Source of the DNA: Keratinibaculum paraultunense | GTDB taxonomy: Bacteria > Bacillota > Clostridia > Tissierellales > Tepidimicrobiaceae | NCBI RefSeq assembly: GCF_016767175.1 | Contig: NZ_CP068564.1 | Location: 2,232,001-2,296,000, forward strand | Direction of reading: 5' to 3' | DNA length: 64,000 bases | Part shown: in pieces, positions 55,892 through 64,000 of the stretch | Position numbering within the stretch: position 1 is the stretch's first letter | How the letters are laid out: every line of letters begins with the position of its first letter | The notes under the pieces: generated by a model | The model's input: only the letters and a program-made list of their open reading frames with translations | What the model was told of the DNA's origin: nothing | Database searches by the model: none | Position numbers and translations under genes: made by a program

Positions 55892-57178
55892 ATGAATAAT
55901 ATAAGTTATTCTAAAATATGCCCAATACTGAGTGCTAAAATAATGTCTCAATCACAGGAAGAATTGCCAGTAATAATTCAACTAGCCCACAATAACAGTA
56001 CGCTAATAAATGGAATTAAAAATCTATCTACAAAAATGAAAACAAATTTACCTTTAATCAATGGAATTGCATGTAACTTAACTACTGATATCATTTATAA
56101 GCTTTCTACTAATCCTGAAGTAGAATATATCAGTTTTGACTCTGAGGTATATACTCAACTAGACATAGCAATTCCTACCATAGAAGGACATTTCCCTAAT
56201 AATATAGGTTATAAAGGAAATGGTGTAACAATTGCAGTTATAGATACAGGGGTAGCTCCTCATCTTGATTTAACAGTACCAAATAATCGAATCATTGGCT
56301 TTGTCGACTTTATAAACAATAAACTATCTCCTTATGATGACAATGGTCATGGTACACATGTAACTGGAATTATTGCTGGAAATGGCTACGCTTCTAATGG
56401 TAAATATACTGGTGTTGCTCCAGAAGCCAATATATTAGCTATAAAAGCACTAGACAGTGAAGGTAGTGGAAATACTTCTACTTTAGTTAAAGCTATATCC
56501 TATGTTGTTGAAACTAAAGATGAATATAATACAAAGATTATAAATCTTTCTATAGGGACACCTGCAAATAATTCTTATAAAAATGATCCTTTATGTAAAG
56601 CTGTTGAAAAAGCTGTTCAAGCAGGTTTAGTAGTTGTAGTCGCTGCAGGAAATAATGGTCCAGGTGAAAAAACCATACTCTCACCTGGAATCAGTAAATA
56701 TGCCATAACTGTAGGAGCTGCTGATGATAAAAGAACCATAAATATCGAAGATGATACTGTTGCTTCTTTTTCCAGCCGTGGTCCCACCATAGAAGGACTT
56801 TTAAAACCTGATTTAGTAGCACCAGGTGTTAATATTAATTCTTTATCCAATGTAGAATTAGATGGATATCGCAATTCAAGTGGTACATCTATGGCTACTC
56901 CATTAGTAGCTGGTAGTATAGCATTATTATTAAATAAATATAAAAATCTTAAACCTGAGGAGATAAAATATAAACTATTAAATTCATGTATTGATCTTAA
57001 AGATTCTGAAGATACACAAGGTGCAGGTATGTTAAATTTAAAATTATTATTTAATGAAGATGATAATACTTCAATCAATATTCCTCCAACATATGTAGAT
57101 TTAAAAAAAGATAAGCTTTTTGAAAATATTATTACCCTTTTAATTTTATTATTCTTATTTGATTCCCCTAAACATTAA
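55892..57178 (+). CDS. Subtilisin-like serine protease (AprX type)
   Basis: 428 residues. An I9-like propeptide region (about 20-95) precedes an S8 catalytic domain with Asp in VIDTGVAPHLD, His in GHGTHVTGI and Ser in SGTSMATP, plus the oxyanion Asn in AAGNNGPG. There is no signal peptide, so it may act inside the cell like AprX/IspA-type proteases. A hydrophobic C-terminal stretch (LLILLFLF) is unusual and could anchor it. It is bounded by terminators on both sides. Confidence 0.93.
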   Translation: MNNISYSKICPILSAKIMSQSQEELPVIIQLAHNNSTLINGIKNLSTKMKTNLPLINGIACNLTTDIIYKLSTNPEVEYISFDSEVYTQLDIAIPTIEGHFPNNIGYKGNGVTIAVIDTGVAPHLDLTVPNNRIIGFVDFINNKLSPYDDNGHGTHVTGIIAGNGYASNGKYTGVAPEANILAIKALDSEGSGNTSTLVKAISYVVETKDEYNTKIINLSIGTPANNSYKNDPLCKAVEKAVQAGLVVVVAAGNNGPGEKTILSPGISKYAITVGAADDKRTINIEDDTVASFSSRGPTIEGLLKPDLVAPGVNINSLSNVELDGYRNSSGTSMATPLVAGSIALLLNKYKNLKPEEIKYKLLNSCIDLKDSEDTQGAGMLNLKLLFNEDDNTSINIPPTYVDLKKDKLFENIITLLILLFLFDSPKH

Positions 57179-57187
57179 CCTAAATAA

Positions 57188-57213
57188 AAAAGAGGAAGAA
57201 AATCTTCCTCTTT
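57188..57213. terminator. Bidirectional terminator
   Basis: AAAGAGGAAGA-AAA-TCTTCCTCTTT between the convergent protease and M23 peptidase genes; it touches the stop codon of the latter. Confidence 0.85.
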
Positions 57214-58636
57214 ATCTCACATATTTTGAAGGATTTTGATTCCTTCCATTTTTTAATACTTCAAAATGAAGATGAGAACCACTAGCTCTTCCAGTACTGC
57301 CTACTTTAGCAATAACTTGCCCTTTATAAACTCTTTCTCCTACTTTAACATTTATACTACTACAATGTCCATATCTAGTAATATAACCATTGCCATGATC
57401 TATTTCAACTAAATTACCATATGCCCCGTTTCTTCCTGCAAATACAACTTTCCCGCCATCAGCAGCTTTGATAGGAGTCCCTTTTTTAGCAATAATATCT
57501 ATACCTTTATGCATACGACCATTTCTCATTCCATATCTAGATGATATAGAACCTCTAGTAGGCATCAAAAATGCACCAGTAGCTATTGTTTTAGGTACAT
57601 CCTTAGTTCCTTTTACTATTAATTCATCAACAGGTTCTTTAACTATTTTTTCCTCTATTATTTCTTTATCTACAATTATCCCATTATGTTTTACCACTTT
57701 TGCAATAATTTCACTTTCACCTTGTGATCCTTTTACTTTAACTTTTTTATTTGTTTTATACATACTTTTATCATATTCAACCTTTACTTCGTAATCAATT
57801 TTTTCATTATATTTAACTTCCTCTACTGTCGCTACTGTTACCATAGATTTAGGCATTAGTAATTTTATTTCATCGCCTATTTGTAATTTTTCTGGATCTT
57901 TGTCAGGATTAACTGCTATTAAATCTTCTACCGGTATATCATAAATTTTTGATATCGTCCAAAGACTTTCTCCTACTTCTACAACATGGGTTTTTACTTC
58001 ATCTTCTCCTGATAATATGTAATTAAAAAGTTCATCTTTACTTTTTAATTTATTTAAAGGTACATTTCTTTTTTCTATTTTTATATCTTCAAGAAACTTT
58101 ATTTCTTTAATTTCTCCATCATCAGTTCTATCTTTTATGTATAGATCCTTAATCTTATCCAATACTTCTTCTAAATCCTCTTTAGTCCTTGTTGCACCTA
58201 CTTCTTCATTGTCTACTAATAATATGTATCCACTAACTAAAAAAGTCATCTTAGACTTAATATTTTCTCTCAATTCATCCATAGAAGCTAACATATTGTC
58301 TTTTGCATGAGTATCTTTAAATGTAATGTTTTCATTTAATACTATATCAATATCATATTTATTTACCAGTTCCTGTCTTAATTCTTCTAATATATTTAAT
58401 GCTTGCTCTTTATCTCTAACAATTCCTACATTTTCATTCCCAAAACTAACTATAAAAGCTCTAGTTCGTATTTCATTAACTTTATATACTATAGTAGATA
58501 AACTAGTTACGGTAACTAGTATTATCATTATAAGCACTTTTTTAAAATTAAATTTATTCTTTGTTTCCCCTAAAAGCAGCTTGCTCCCTGGGGGATGACT
58601 GTTATTTCCCGTTTCTAGATTATTCTGTTCATCCAT
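57212..58636 (-). CDS. M23 peptidase with LysM and G5 domains
   Basis: 474 residues: a membrane anchor (about 32-52), an unassigned domain (about 55-215), LysM (about 219-265, HVVEVGESLWTISKIYDIP), G5 (about 270-345) and a C-terminal LytM/M23 domain with zinc ligands HKGIDI and HLHFEV. It would cut peptidoglycan cross-bridges at the cell surface. This architecture is typical of clostridial cell-wall hydrolases, some active in sporulation. It converges on the protease gene. Confidence 0.93.
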   Translation of the reverse strand: MDEQNNLETGNNSHPPGSKLLLGETKNKFNFKKVLIMIILVTVTSLSTIVYKVNEIRTRAFIVSFGNENVGIVRDKEQALNILEELRQELVNKYDIDIVLNENITFKDTHAKDNMLASMDELRENIKSKMTFLVSGYILLVDNEEVGATRTKEDLEEVLDKIKDLYIKDRTDDGEIKEIKFLEDIKIEKRNVPLNKLKSKDELFNYILSGEDEVKTHVVEVGESLWTISKIYDIPVEDLIAVNPDKDPEKLQIGDEIKLLMPKSMVTVATVEEVKYNEKIDYEVKVEYDKSMYKTNKKVKVKGSQGESEIIAKVVKHNGIIVDKEIIEEKIVKEPVDELIVKGTKDVPKTIATGAFLMPTRGSISSRYGMRNGRMHKGIDIIAKKGTPIKAADGGKVVFAGRNGAYGNLVEIDHGNGYITRYGHCSSINVKVGERVYKGQVIAKVGSTGRASGSHLHFEVLKNGRNQNPSKYVR

Positions 58637-58994
58637 GATAATAGTACCTCCCTGTTTTTAAAAATAATTTTAATACCATTTTTTTAATTTTTATTAGATT
58701 TTTGTAACCATTTTGTAATAACTGAAATTATTATACCATAGATAAAAAATTTTTCAATAATCTAAGCCTGTCTACTTTCTATTATATTCAGTTTATATAT
58801 ATATATTCCAATCTTCTTTTCATCTTAATTTAAGTAAAACCACTGTTATTTGTTAATAATATATTTTCTATACAATATACTATTAGAATATTTTAACATT
58901 TTATAAATTAAAGTATTTATATTTTTTACATGGATATACTTTTATTATACAGCATAAACCATAATATTTACCAAAAACAAATAGGAGGTTCAAT
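58637..58994. other. Divergent intergenic region
   Basis: About 360 bp, AT-rich. No gene is seen. It should contain the promoters of the M23 peptidase and yyaC. Confidence 0.5.
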
Positions 58995-59579
58995 ATGGCA
59001 GATATTATTAGCAAAAATTACATAAATATAAACTCACCTCATGCCATCATGGATGCTTCAAAACTTATATTTGATAATCTTTACTCTAATATTAATTATT
59101 TTCAAGATTTAATTATATTATGTATAGGTACTGATAGATCTACTGGAGACTCACTAGGTCCTCTTGTAGGACACAAGTTAAACCATTATTTATCTCCCTA
59201 TAAAAAAGTTCATCTATTTGGTACTTTAGATGAACCAGTTCATGCTAAAAATTTAGAACATGCTATTAATCAAATAGATTCAGCATATATAAACCCTTTC
59301 ATATTAGCTGTAGATGCTTCATTAGGGAATTTCAATAAAATAGGATATATAAATATCAATAAAGGTCCATTAAAACCGGGATTAGGTGTTAATAAAGATC
59401 TGCCTCCCATTGGAGACATGAATATTACTGGAATCGTAAATGTTGGGGGTATAATGGAATATATGGTATTACAAAATACTAGATTAAGCTTAGTAATGAA
59501 TATGGCAGAAACTATAACTAAAAGTATTAATATAGCTTTGTTTAAACTATACAACAAAACTATAAACCAACAAAAGTAG
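58995..59579 (+). CDS. yyaC: YyaC family spore protease-like protein
   Basis: 194 residues of the DUF1256/YyaC family: LIILCIGTDRSTGDSLGPLVGHKL, then GTLDEPVHAKNL and AVDASLG. The fold is related to the germination protease Gpr. YyaC is made in sporulating Bacilli and Clostridia near the chromosomal origin. AGGAGG is six bases before ATG. Its presence supports a spore-former. Confidence 0.93.
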   Translation: MADIISKNYININSPHAIMDASKLIFDNLYSNINYFQDLIILCIGTDRSTGDSLGPLVGHKLNHYLSPYKKVHLFGTLDEPVHAKNLEHAINQIDSAYINPFILAVDASLGNFNKIGYININKGPLKPGLGVNKDLPPIGDMNITGIVNVGGIMEYMVLQNTRLSLVMNMAETITKSINIALFKLYNKTINQQK

Positions 59580-59599
59580 CCTTTATAAAGGCTACTTTT
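59572..59599. terminator. Bidirectional terminator
   Basis: A 28-bp perfect palindrome (AAAAGTAGCCTTTA and its complement) between the convergent yyaC and DUF4446 genes. Confidence 0.9.
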
Positions 59600-60118
59600 C
59601 TAAATACTCTCCGTATAATATTCTTTTTTAACAGCCCTATCTATTGCTTGCATTTCCTCAACTGATAATGGGTATTCAGATTTTCCATTTTTTATTGGTT
59701 TTGCATAGCAAGTAGAATGTTCTCTTCCATAAATACTTGTTAACACAAAACCATTTAAAAAATCATCTAAAAAAGCTATAGAAAAACTTAACTCTGAACC
59801 CATATCTCCAAAAGCATTATATCTAATAAAACCTATTTTTTGAACTGCAAAATTTAATTTTTTCTCTAATTTATCCAATTTTTCATATATTTCAACAATA
59901 TCATCTTTCATTTTATCTATTTCATATCCATTTTTTATTAAAAGTTCTTCAATATCTATTCCATCTTTACCTTGCACTAATTTATCATACCTAGTCTTTA
60001 ATTTAGAAAATTTAATTTCAACAATTAAGTATAATGCCAACAATAATAAAAAAGCCACTAACAAACCTAAAACAATTTCAACATTATGTATTTCAACTAT
60101 TTCCCGTATCTGCTCCAT
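59600..60118 (-). CDS. DUF4446 family membrane-anchored protein
   Basis: 172 residues: one N-terminal membrane helix (about 15-34), a coiled coil (about 65-92, DKMKDDIVEIYEKLDKLEKKL) and the conserved IGFIRYNAFGDMGSELSFSIAFLD segment that marks DUF4446. Members are common near yyaC and parAB in Clostridia. Function is unknown. It lies 18 nt after the end of the upstream aminotransferase gene and is probably in its transcript. Confidence 0.85.
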   Translation of the reverse strand: MEQIREIVEIHNVEIVLGLLVAFLLLLALYLIVEIKFSKLKTRYDKLVQGKDGIDIEELLIKNGYEIDKMKDDIVEIYEKLDKLEKKLNFAVQKIGFIRYNAFGDMGSELSFSIAFLDDFLNGFVLTSIYGREHSTCYAKPIKNGKSEYPLSVEEMQAIDRAVKKEYYTESI

Positions 60119-60136
60119 ATATATATTTCTCCTTTC

Positions 60137-61282
60137 TTAATTTCCTTTAGATATTTCCCTTATAGCTTTTATTCCTTGCTCAATTTCATCATGAGTATTA
60201 TAGGGACCAAAACTAAATCTTACAACACCTTGCTTAAAAGTACCTATAGTTTTATGAGCAAGGGGAGCACAATGTAATCCTGGTCTTACACATATATTAT
60301 AGTTTTCATCCAATATATAACTAATTTCTGAAGAATCTTCAGTCCCAATATTGACAGCTACTACAGCTCCTTGTTCTTTTACATTTAAAGGTCCATATAT
60401 TTTTACTTCTTCTATTTTTGAAACTTCTTCAATAAAATGACTAGTCAATTCTTCTTCATGTTTTCTTATGTTTTCTATACCTTTTTGTAGTATATATTTA
60501 ACACCTGATCCTAAGCCAACTATACCAGGACCATTAGGAGTTCCGCTTTCATATCTGTCAGGATTAATTTTGGGTTGCTCTAATAGATGAGATACACTTC
60601 CTGTACCTCCTTGTTTTAACTCTTTCACATCTAATCCTTCTCTTATATATAATCCTCCTGTTCCTTGAGGACCTAATAATCCTTTATGTCCTGGGAAAGC
60701 CAATATATCTATATTCATCTCTTTTACATCTATATCATAGACTCCTGCCGACTGAGCTGCATCTACTAAAAAATATATGCCATTTTCTTTAGCAATTTCC
60801 CCAATTTCCTTTACAGGCATAATAGTACCAGTCAAATTAGAAACATGAGTCATTACTATTAATTTAGTATTTTCTTTAATATTATTTTCAATATCAATAG
60901 GATCTATTTTCCCCGCAGAATCTCCTCTTACTATAGTAACTTCTATTATTCCTTCTCTCTTTAAATCCATCAATGGTCTTAAAACTGAATTATGCTCCAT
61001 AGAAGTAGTTATTACATGATCCCCTTTTTTCAATATACCTTTAATTCCTACATTTAAACTTTCTGTACAATTAAAGGTAAATATAACATTCATAGGATTA
61101 TCTATATTAAACAACTGGGCTATTATTTCCCTGGTCTCAAATATCTCCCTTCCAAGTTTTAGTGCTAATTTATGCCCAGATCTACCAGGATTTGCACCAT
61201 ATTCTTTCATAGCTTGTAAAATAGAGTCATAAACTATATTTGGCTTAGGAAATGATGTTGCAGCATTATCAAAATAAATCAT
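60137..61282 (-). CDS. Class V aminotransferase, cysteine desulfurase family
   Basis: 381 residues with the PLP fold: MIYFDNAATSFPKP start, THVSNLTG, LVDAAQSAG, PLP-binding Lys in FPGHKG and the sulfur-carrying Cys candidate in RPGLHCAPLAHK. This matches the TIGR01977 type of cysteine desulfurase-like proteins. No IscU or other Fe-S gene is adjacent, so the sulfur acceptor is unknown. ATG 61282 follows GGAGGTG. Confidence 0.9.
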   Translation of the reverse strand: MIYFDNAATSFPKPNIVYDSILQAMKEYGANPGRSGHKLALKLGREIFETREIIAQLFNIDNPMNVIFTFNCTESLNVGIKGILKKGDHVITTSMEHNSVLRPLMDLKREGIIEVTIVRGDSAGKIDPIDIENNIKENTKLIVMTHVSNLTGTIMPVKEIGEIAKENGIYFLVDAAQSAGVYDIDVKEMNIDILAFPGHKGLLGPQGTGGLYIREGLDVKELKQGGTGSVSHLLEQPKINPDRYESGTPNGPGIVGLGSGVKYILQKGIENIRKHEEELTSHFIEEVSKIEEVKIYGPLNVKEQGAVVAVNIGTEDSSEISYILDENYNICVRPGLHCAPLAHKTIGTFKQGVVRFSFGPYNTHDEIEQGIKAIREISKGN

Positions 61283-61353
61283 TTTTATACACCTCCACAT
61301 ATTTATAATATAATTATAGCATATTAAACCACTTATTTATCTAATTTAAATTT

Positions 61354-61382
61354 AAAAAGGAACTCAAATTGAGTTCCTTTTT
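61354..61382. terminator. Terminator after the cyclodeaminase-like gene
   Basis: AAAAAGGAACTCAAATTGAG followed by the complementary TTCCTTTTT: a near-perfect 29-nt hairpin. Confidence 0.85.
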
Positions 61383-61384
61383 AC

Positions 61385-62023
61385 TTAACCTAATCTTTTA
61401 TATACTATTTTCATCAATTCTTTTTTTAATTTAATTCCTTCATTTAATAATTCTTCTATTTTTTTCTCCATTTCATTTCTATATACCTCATCCTTTATAC
61501 TAAGTAAATTAATTTTAACATTTAATAAAGCTCCTTCAAGACCAGCAGCTGCTAAAAGTGTACCAACTCCCACATCTGTAATAGCATTAATATTACCATA
61601 GTGTGCAAACACATCCTGTAATTTTAATACACGGAAACATTCTTCTGCACATTTTAGAGGTACCTCCAATGCTTTCTTATATCCTTCTTGAATTGCAGCA
61701 TTCCTTTTTGTTTTTTCTTCTTCAGTTTCTTTAGGCATTTTAAAAGCTTCCATTACTTTATCAAAAGCTTTCGTGTCTTCATCTACAATTTTATTTAATT
61801 TTTCTATACTCTTTTGTAGTTCTTTAAAATTACTATTCATTTCTTCTTTAACTTCTTCATCTAATTCTTCATATGCTTTTTTACCAAAAGTTAAATTACC
61901 TACCATAAATGTAAGTGCTGCCCCTAAACTACCTGCTAATGCAGAAACACTACCCCCTCCTGGAGTAGGCTCTTTAGATGCTACTTTATCAATAAAATCC
62001 TCTAAAGTTTCTTTTATTAACAT
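61385..62023 (-). CDS. Cyclodeaminase/cyclohydrolase family protein
   Basis: 212 residues, mostly helical, with the family start LEDFIDKVASKEPTPGGGSVSALAGSLGAAL. It is related to formiminotetrahydrofolate cyclodeaminase (FchA) and methenyl-THF cyclohydrolase of clostridial one-carbon metabolism. No folate genes are adjacent, so the exact reaction is unproven. ATG 62023 follows GGTGGTG. Confidence 0.88.
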   Translation of the reverse strand: MLIKETLEDFIDKVASKEPTPGGGSVSALAGSLGAALTFMVGNLTFGKKAYEELDEEVKEEMNSNFKELQKSIEKLNKIVDEDTKAFDKVMEAFKMPKETEEEKTKRNAAIQEGYKKALEVPLKCAEECFRVLKLQDVFAHYGNINAITDVGVGTLLAAAGLEGALLNVKINLLSIKDEVYRNEMEKKIEELLNEGIKLKKELMKIVYKRLG

Positions 62024-62124
62024 CAAATCACCACCATTTAATTATTATAAAATCTTATTTAATGCAATTTAATTATATCATACACAAATAATTATATGTT
62101 TAAAAATATTTTACTTTTATTTTT

Positions 62125-63072
62125 TTAAAACAACATAAATAAATAAACTACATAAGTTCCCAATAATATCAAACCTGTAATTCGCCCTATTTTTTCTCTT
62201 AATAAACCAACTCCAACAAATAAAAGGGCTACTAGCATTGCCATAGGAATATCGGTAAATAATGTATGCCCTGTAACAATTAATCCTTTATCACTTACTA
62301 ATGAAGAAACTCCTATTATAACAGAAATATTTAATATATTAGCTCCTAAAATATTTCCTAAAGAAATACTTTGTTGTCTTTTAAATGTAGCCATCAATGA
62401 AGTTATAAATTCAGGTATCGAAGTCCCTACTGCAAGAAGAGTTAAGCTAACTACTTGTTTTGGTATTCTTAATATATTTGCTATTTCTACACCACTATCA
62501 ACTAAAATATGTGCTCCATATACTATTAACACTATTCCTACCATAAATTTTATTCCATTTTTTACTAACTCCTTTTTATTTATGGTTTTTCTCTTATTCT
62601 TACTCCTACATGGGCTATTTTTTCGATGTTCCAATATATTTATAAATATAAAAAATATAATTAATAAAACCATTATATATCCTTCATTAAAATTTATAAA
62701 ACCATCCTTGCTAAATAAAAAAAACACACATAAATAACCTATCATCATTACCCCTTTTATGCCAAAGAACTTATCTTTTATATTTATTGGTCTTATCAAT
62801 GAACATATTCCAATTATAAAAGCTATATTACAAATATAAGAACCTATAGCATTACCAACGGCCATTTCAGAAAATCCTTCTCTACTTGCTACAGTAGAAA
62901 CAAAAAATTCTGGCAATGTGGTTGCCATACTAACAATAGTTGCAGCTATAATTCCAGAGGAAATACCAGTCTTTTCAGCAATCCATATAGCAGCATCTAC
63001 AAAAATATCCCCTCCTTTTACAGTCATAATAAGTCCAACTATAAAAAATATTATAACCAACCCAATTTCCAT
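62125..63072 (-). CDS. Calcium/sodium antiporter, CaCA family (YrbG type)
   Basis: 315 residues with about ten membrane segments and the two inverted alpha-repeats of the CaCA family: VSMATTLPEFFVSTVAS (about 45-63) and LAVGTSIPEFITSLMA (about 212-227), each with the ion-binding Pro-Glu. It probably exchanges Na+ (or K+) for Ca2+ across the cell membrane. A charged loop (about 150-165) separates the halves. Confidence 0.92.
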   Translation of the reverse strand: MEIGLVIIFFIVGLIMTVKGGDIFVDAAIWIAEKTGISSGIIAATIVSMATTLPEFFVSTVASREGFSEMAVGNAIGSYICNIAFIIGICSLIRPINIKDKFFGIKGVMMIGYLCVFFLFSKDGFINFNEGYIMVLLIIFFIFINILEHRKNSPCRSKNKRKTINKKELVKNGIKFMVGIVLIVYGAHILVDSGVEIANILRIPKQVVSLTLLAVGTSIPEFITSLMATFKRQQSISLGNILGANILNISVIIGVSSLVSDKGLIVTGHTLFTDIPMAMLVALLFVGVGLLREKIGRITGLILLGTYVVYLFMLF

Positions 63073-63229
63073 ATTCTCCTCCTTTTTTTCTTATTTAGTT
63101 TCTAATTATATTTATATATAAGTAAATCTACTATTATTACTTAAGAGCTTCTTTTAATATATAGCTTGTAACAATAAGTATTACTTAGAATAAAATGATA
63201 ATAGTTATAAAACACAAAGGAGGCTTAAT

Positions 63230-63850
63230 ATGGAAACAATATTATTAGTTCTTACCTTATCCATAGATGCATTTGTAGCTAGTTTAGCTTATGGTACTAA
63301 CAGAATAAAAATTCCAATGAAATCTATAATATTCATCGACATCATATGTGCTATTTTTTTAGCTCTTTCAATGTTATTAGCAATATCTTTTAAAAAAATA
63401 CTTCCTGTCAATGTAACTTCTATTATAAGTTTTATACTTCTAATAATTTTAGGAATATATTATTTATTTGAAAGTATTATAAAAAAATATTTGAATGAAA
63501 AATCTTCCAAAAAAAGACAAGTTAAGTTGAAACTTTTTAACTTATGGTTAATTATAGATATTTATATAGATGAAACTAAAGCAGATTTAGACAATTCAAA
63601 AACCATTAGCTTAAATGAAGCATTATATTTAGCTGCTGCTTTATCTATAGACTCCATAGCAATAGGTTTTGGAACAGGAATTGGAAACATAAACTACTTT
63701 GCTGTAATAGTTTTATCCTTAATTTGGGATATAATTGCAATATGGAGTGGTTTATTCTTAGGTAGAAAGTTCACTGAAAAGATAAATATAAATTTATCCT
63801 GGTTATCAGGTATATTGCTTATCTTACTAGCATTTTTGAAACTAAAATAA
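63230..63850 (+). CDS. ytaF: Sporulation membrane protein YtaF (MntP-like)
   Basis: 206 residues, six membrane segments. The two repeats each carry the family Asp in TLSIDAFVASLAYG (about 9-22) and ALSIDSIAIGFGTG (about 137-150), as in MntP/YtaF. YtaF is associated with sporulation in Bacilli. The MntP relation suggests metal export, but the substrate is unknown. ATG follows AAAGGAGG. Confidence 0.9.
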   Translation: METILLVLTLSIDAFVASLAYGTNRIKIPMKSIIFIDIICAIFLALSMLLAISFKKILPVNVTSIISFILLIILGIYYLFESIIKKYLNEKSSKKRQVKLKLFNLWLIIDIYIDETKADLDNSKTISLNEALYLAAALSIDSIAIGFGTGIGNINYFAVIVLSLIWDIIAIWSGLFLGRKFTEKININLSWLSGILLILLAFLKLK

Positions 63851-63880
63851 TTTAAACCAACCTTTAAAGGTTGGTTTAAA
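63851..63880. terminator. Bidirectional terminator
   Basis: A 30-bp perfect palindrome with centre CCTTTAAAGG between convergent ytaF and the PhzF-like gene; it overlaps the stop codon of the latter. Confidence 0.9.
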
Positions 63881-64000
63881 AATATATAGTACCTTCTAAT
63901 ACCATTATAGCTTTTCCACCTATTTTTATTCTATAATTTTCATTGTCTTTGAAAATTTGGCAATGAATAAAACTAGGTCTTCCCATTGTCTCACCTTGAA
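63876..64000 (-). CDS. PhzF-family isomerase-like protein (C-terminal fragment)
   Basis: Only the last 40 residues are in the window. QGETMGRPSFIHCQI and the IKIGGKAIMVLEGTIYF ending match the C-terminus of PhzF-fold proteins (related to diaminopimelate epimerase). The rest lies beyond the right edge. Confidence 0.75.
   Translation of the reverse strand, partial: QGETMGRPSFIHCQIFKDNENYRIKIGGKAIMVLEGTIYF

Noticed and set aside
1-64000. CRISPR arrays, rRNA or tRNA genes
   Set aside because: I saw no spaced identical repeats of CRISPR length and no tRNA or rRNA signatures. The repeats present are att-like sites, IS copies and one tandem duplication.

Overview
The window is from the chromosome of a low-GC, spore-forming Firmicute. 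The Clostridia or Tissierellia fit best, but the genus cannot be fixed from sequence alone. The right-hand third is conserved core. It holds the WalRK regulon block (walR, walK, a 163-aa exported protein, walH, walI), walJ, htrA, a yyzF-like gene, rtcB, surE, rubrerythrin and rlmH. Near it lie the sporulation-linked genes yyaC and ytaF, a manganese-responsive yybP-ykoY riboswitch with its P-type ATPase, a subtilisin-like protease, an M23 peptidase, a class V aminotransferase, a cyclodeaminase-like protein, a Na/Ca exchanger and the end of a PhzF-like gene.

The left two thirds (about 1.9 to 39.98 kb) is a large accessory island at the 3' end of rlmH. This is the same target that staphylococcal SCC elements use. 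A large serine recombinase lies beside rlmH and its last codons overlap the rlmH 3' end. Further left, at about 1.93, 3.51, 6.58 and 8.05 kb, the end of rlmH recurs (the first three spell GEPYHK-stop), followed by a conserved tail and joined to a second conserved arm. These read as attL-type junctions, so the region looks like a tandem array of small cassettes. Each cassette is transcribed leftward and has its own terminator, and the better-preserved junctions carry a conserved promoter. Cargo per cassette: HepT/MntA toxin-antitoxin plus a membrane protein; a flavodoxin-like protein, a broken MazEF/Nudix scar and a C39-like protein; an HNH protein; and a HEPN-motif protein with a Type III restriction-modification pair and a degenerate second rlmH-like gene. 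The module next to rlmH carries two possible replication initiators, a MazF toxin, an XRE repressor with palindromic operators, and the recombinase.

Inside that module, a tyrosine recombinase gene is split by a 16.6-kb composite transposon (18028-34644). The transposon has two 2488-bp IS21-family copies and a 4-bp target duplication (CTAC). Removing it and one CTAC restores the recombinase frame exactly. Its cargo is a probable RiPP (peptide natural product) cluster: a B12-binding-type radical SAM enzyme, two ABC transporter ATPase/permeases, an M16 peptidase, a 168-aa partner protein and two identical cysteine-free 56-aa precursor candidates made by a tandem duplication. A decayed IS3-family transposase sits beside it.

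The most novel elements are the rlmH-targeted cassette array with its reconstructable att sites, the recombinase whose C-terminus is encoded by the att site, and the transposon-borne RiPP cluster.
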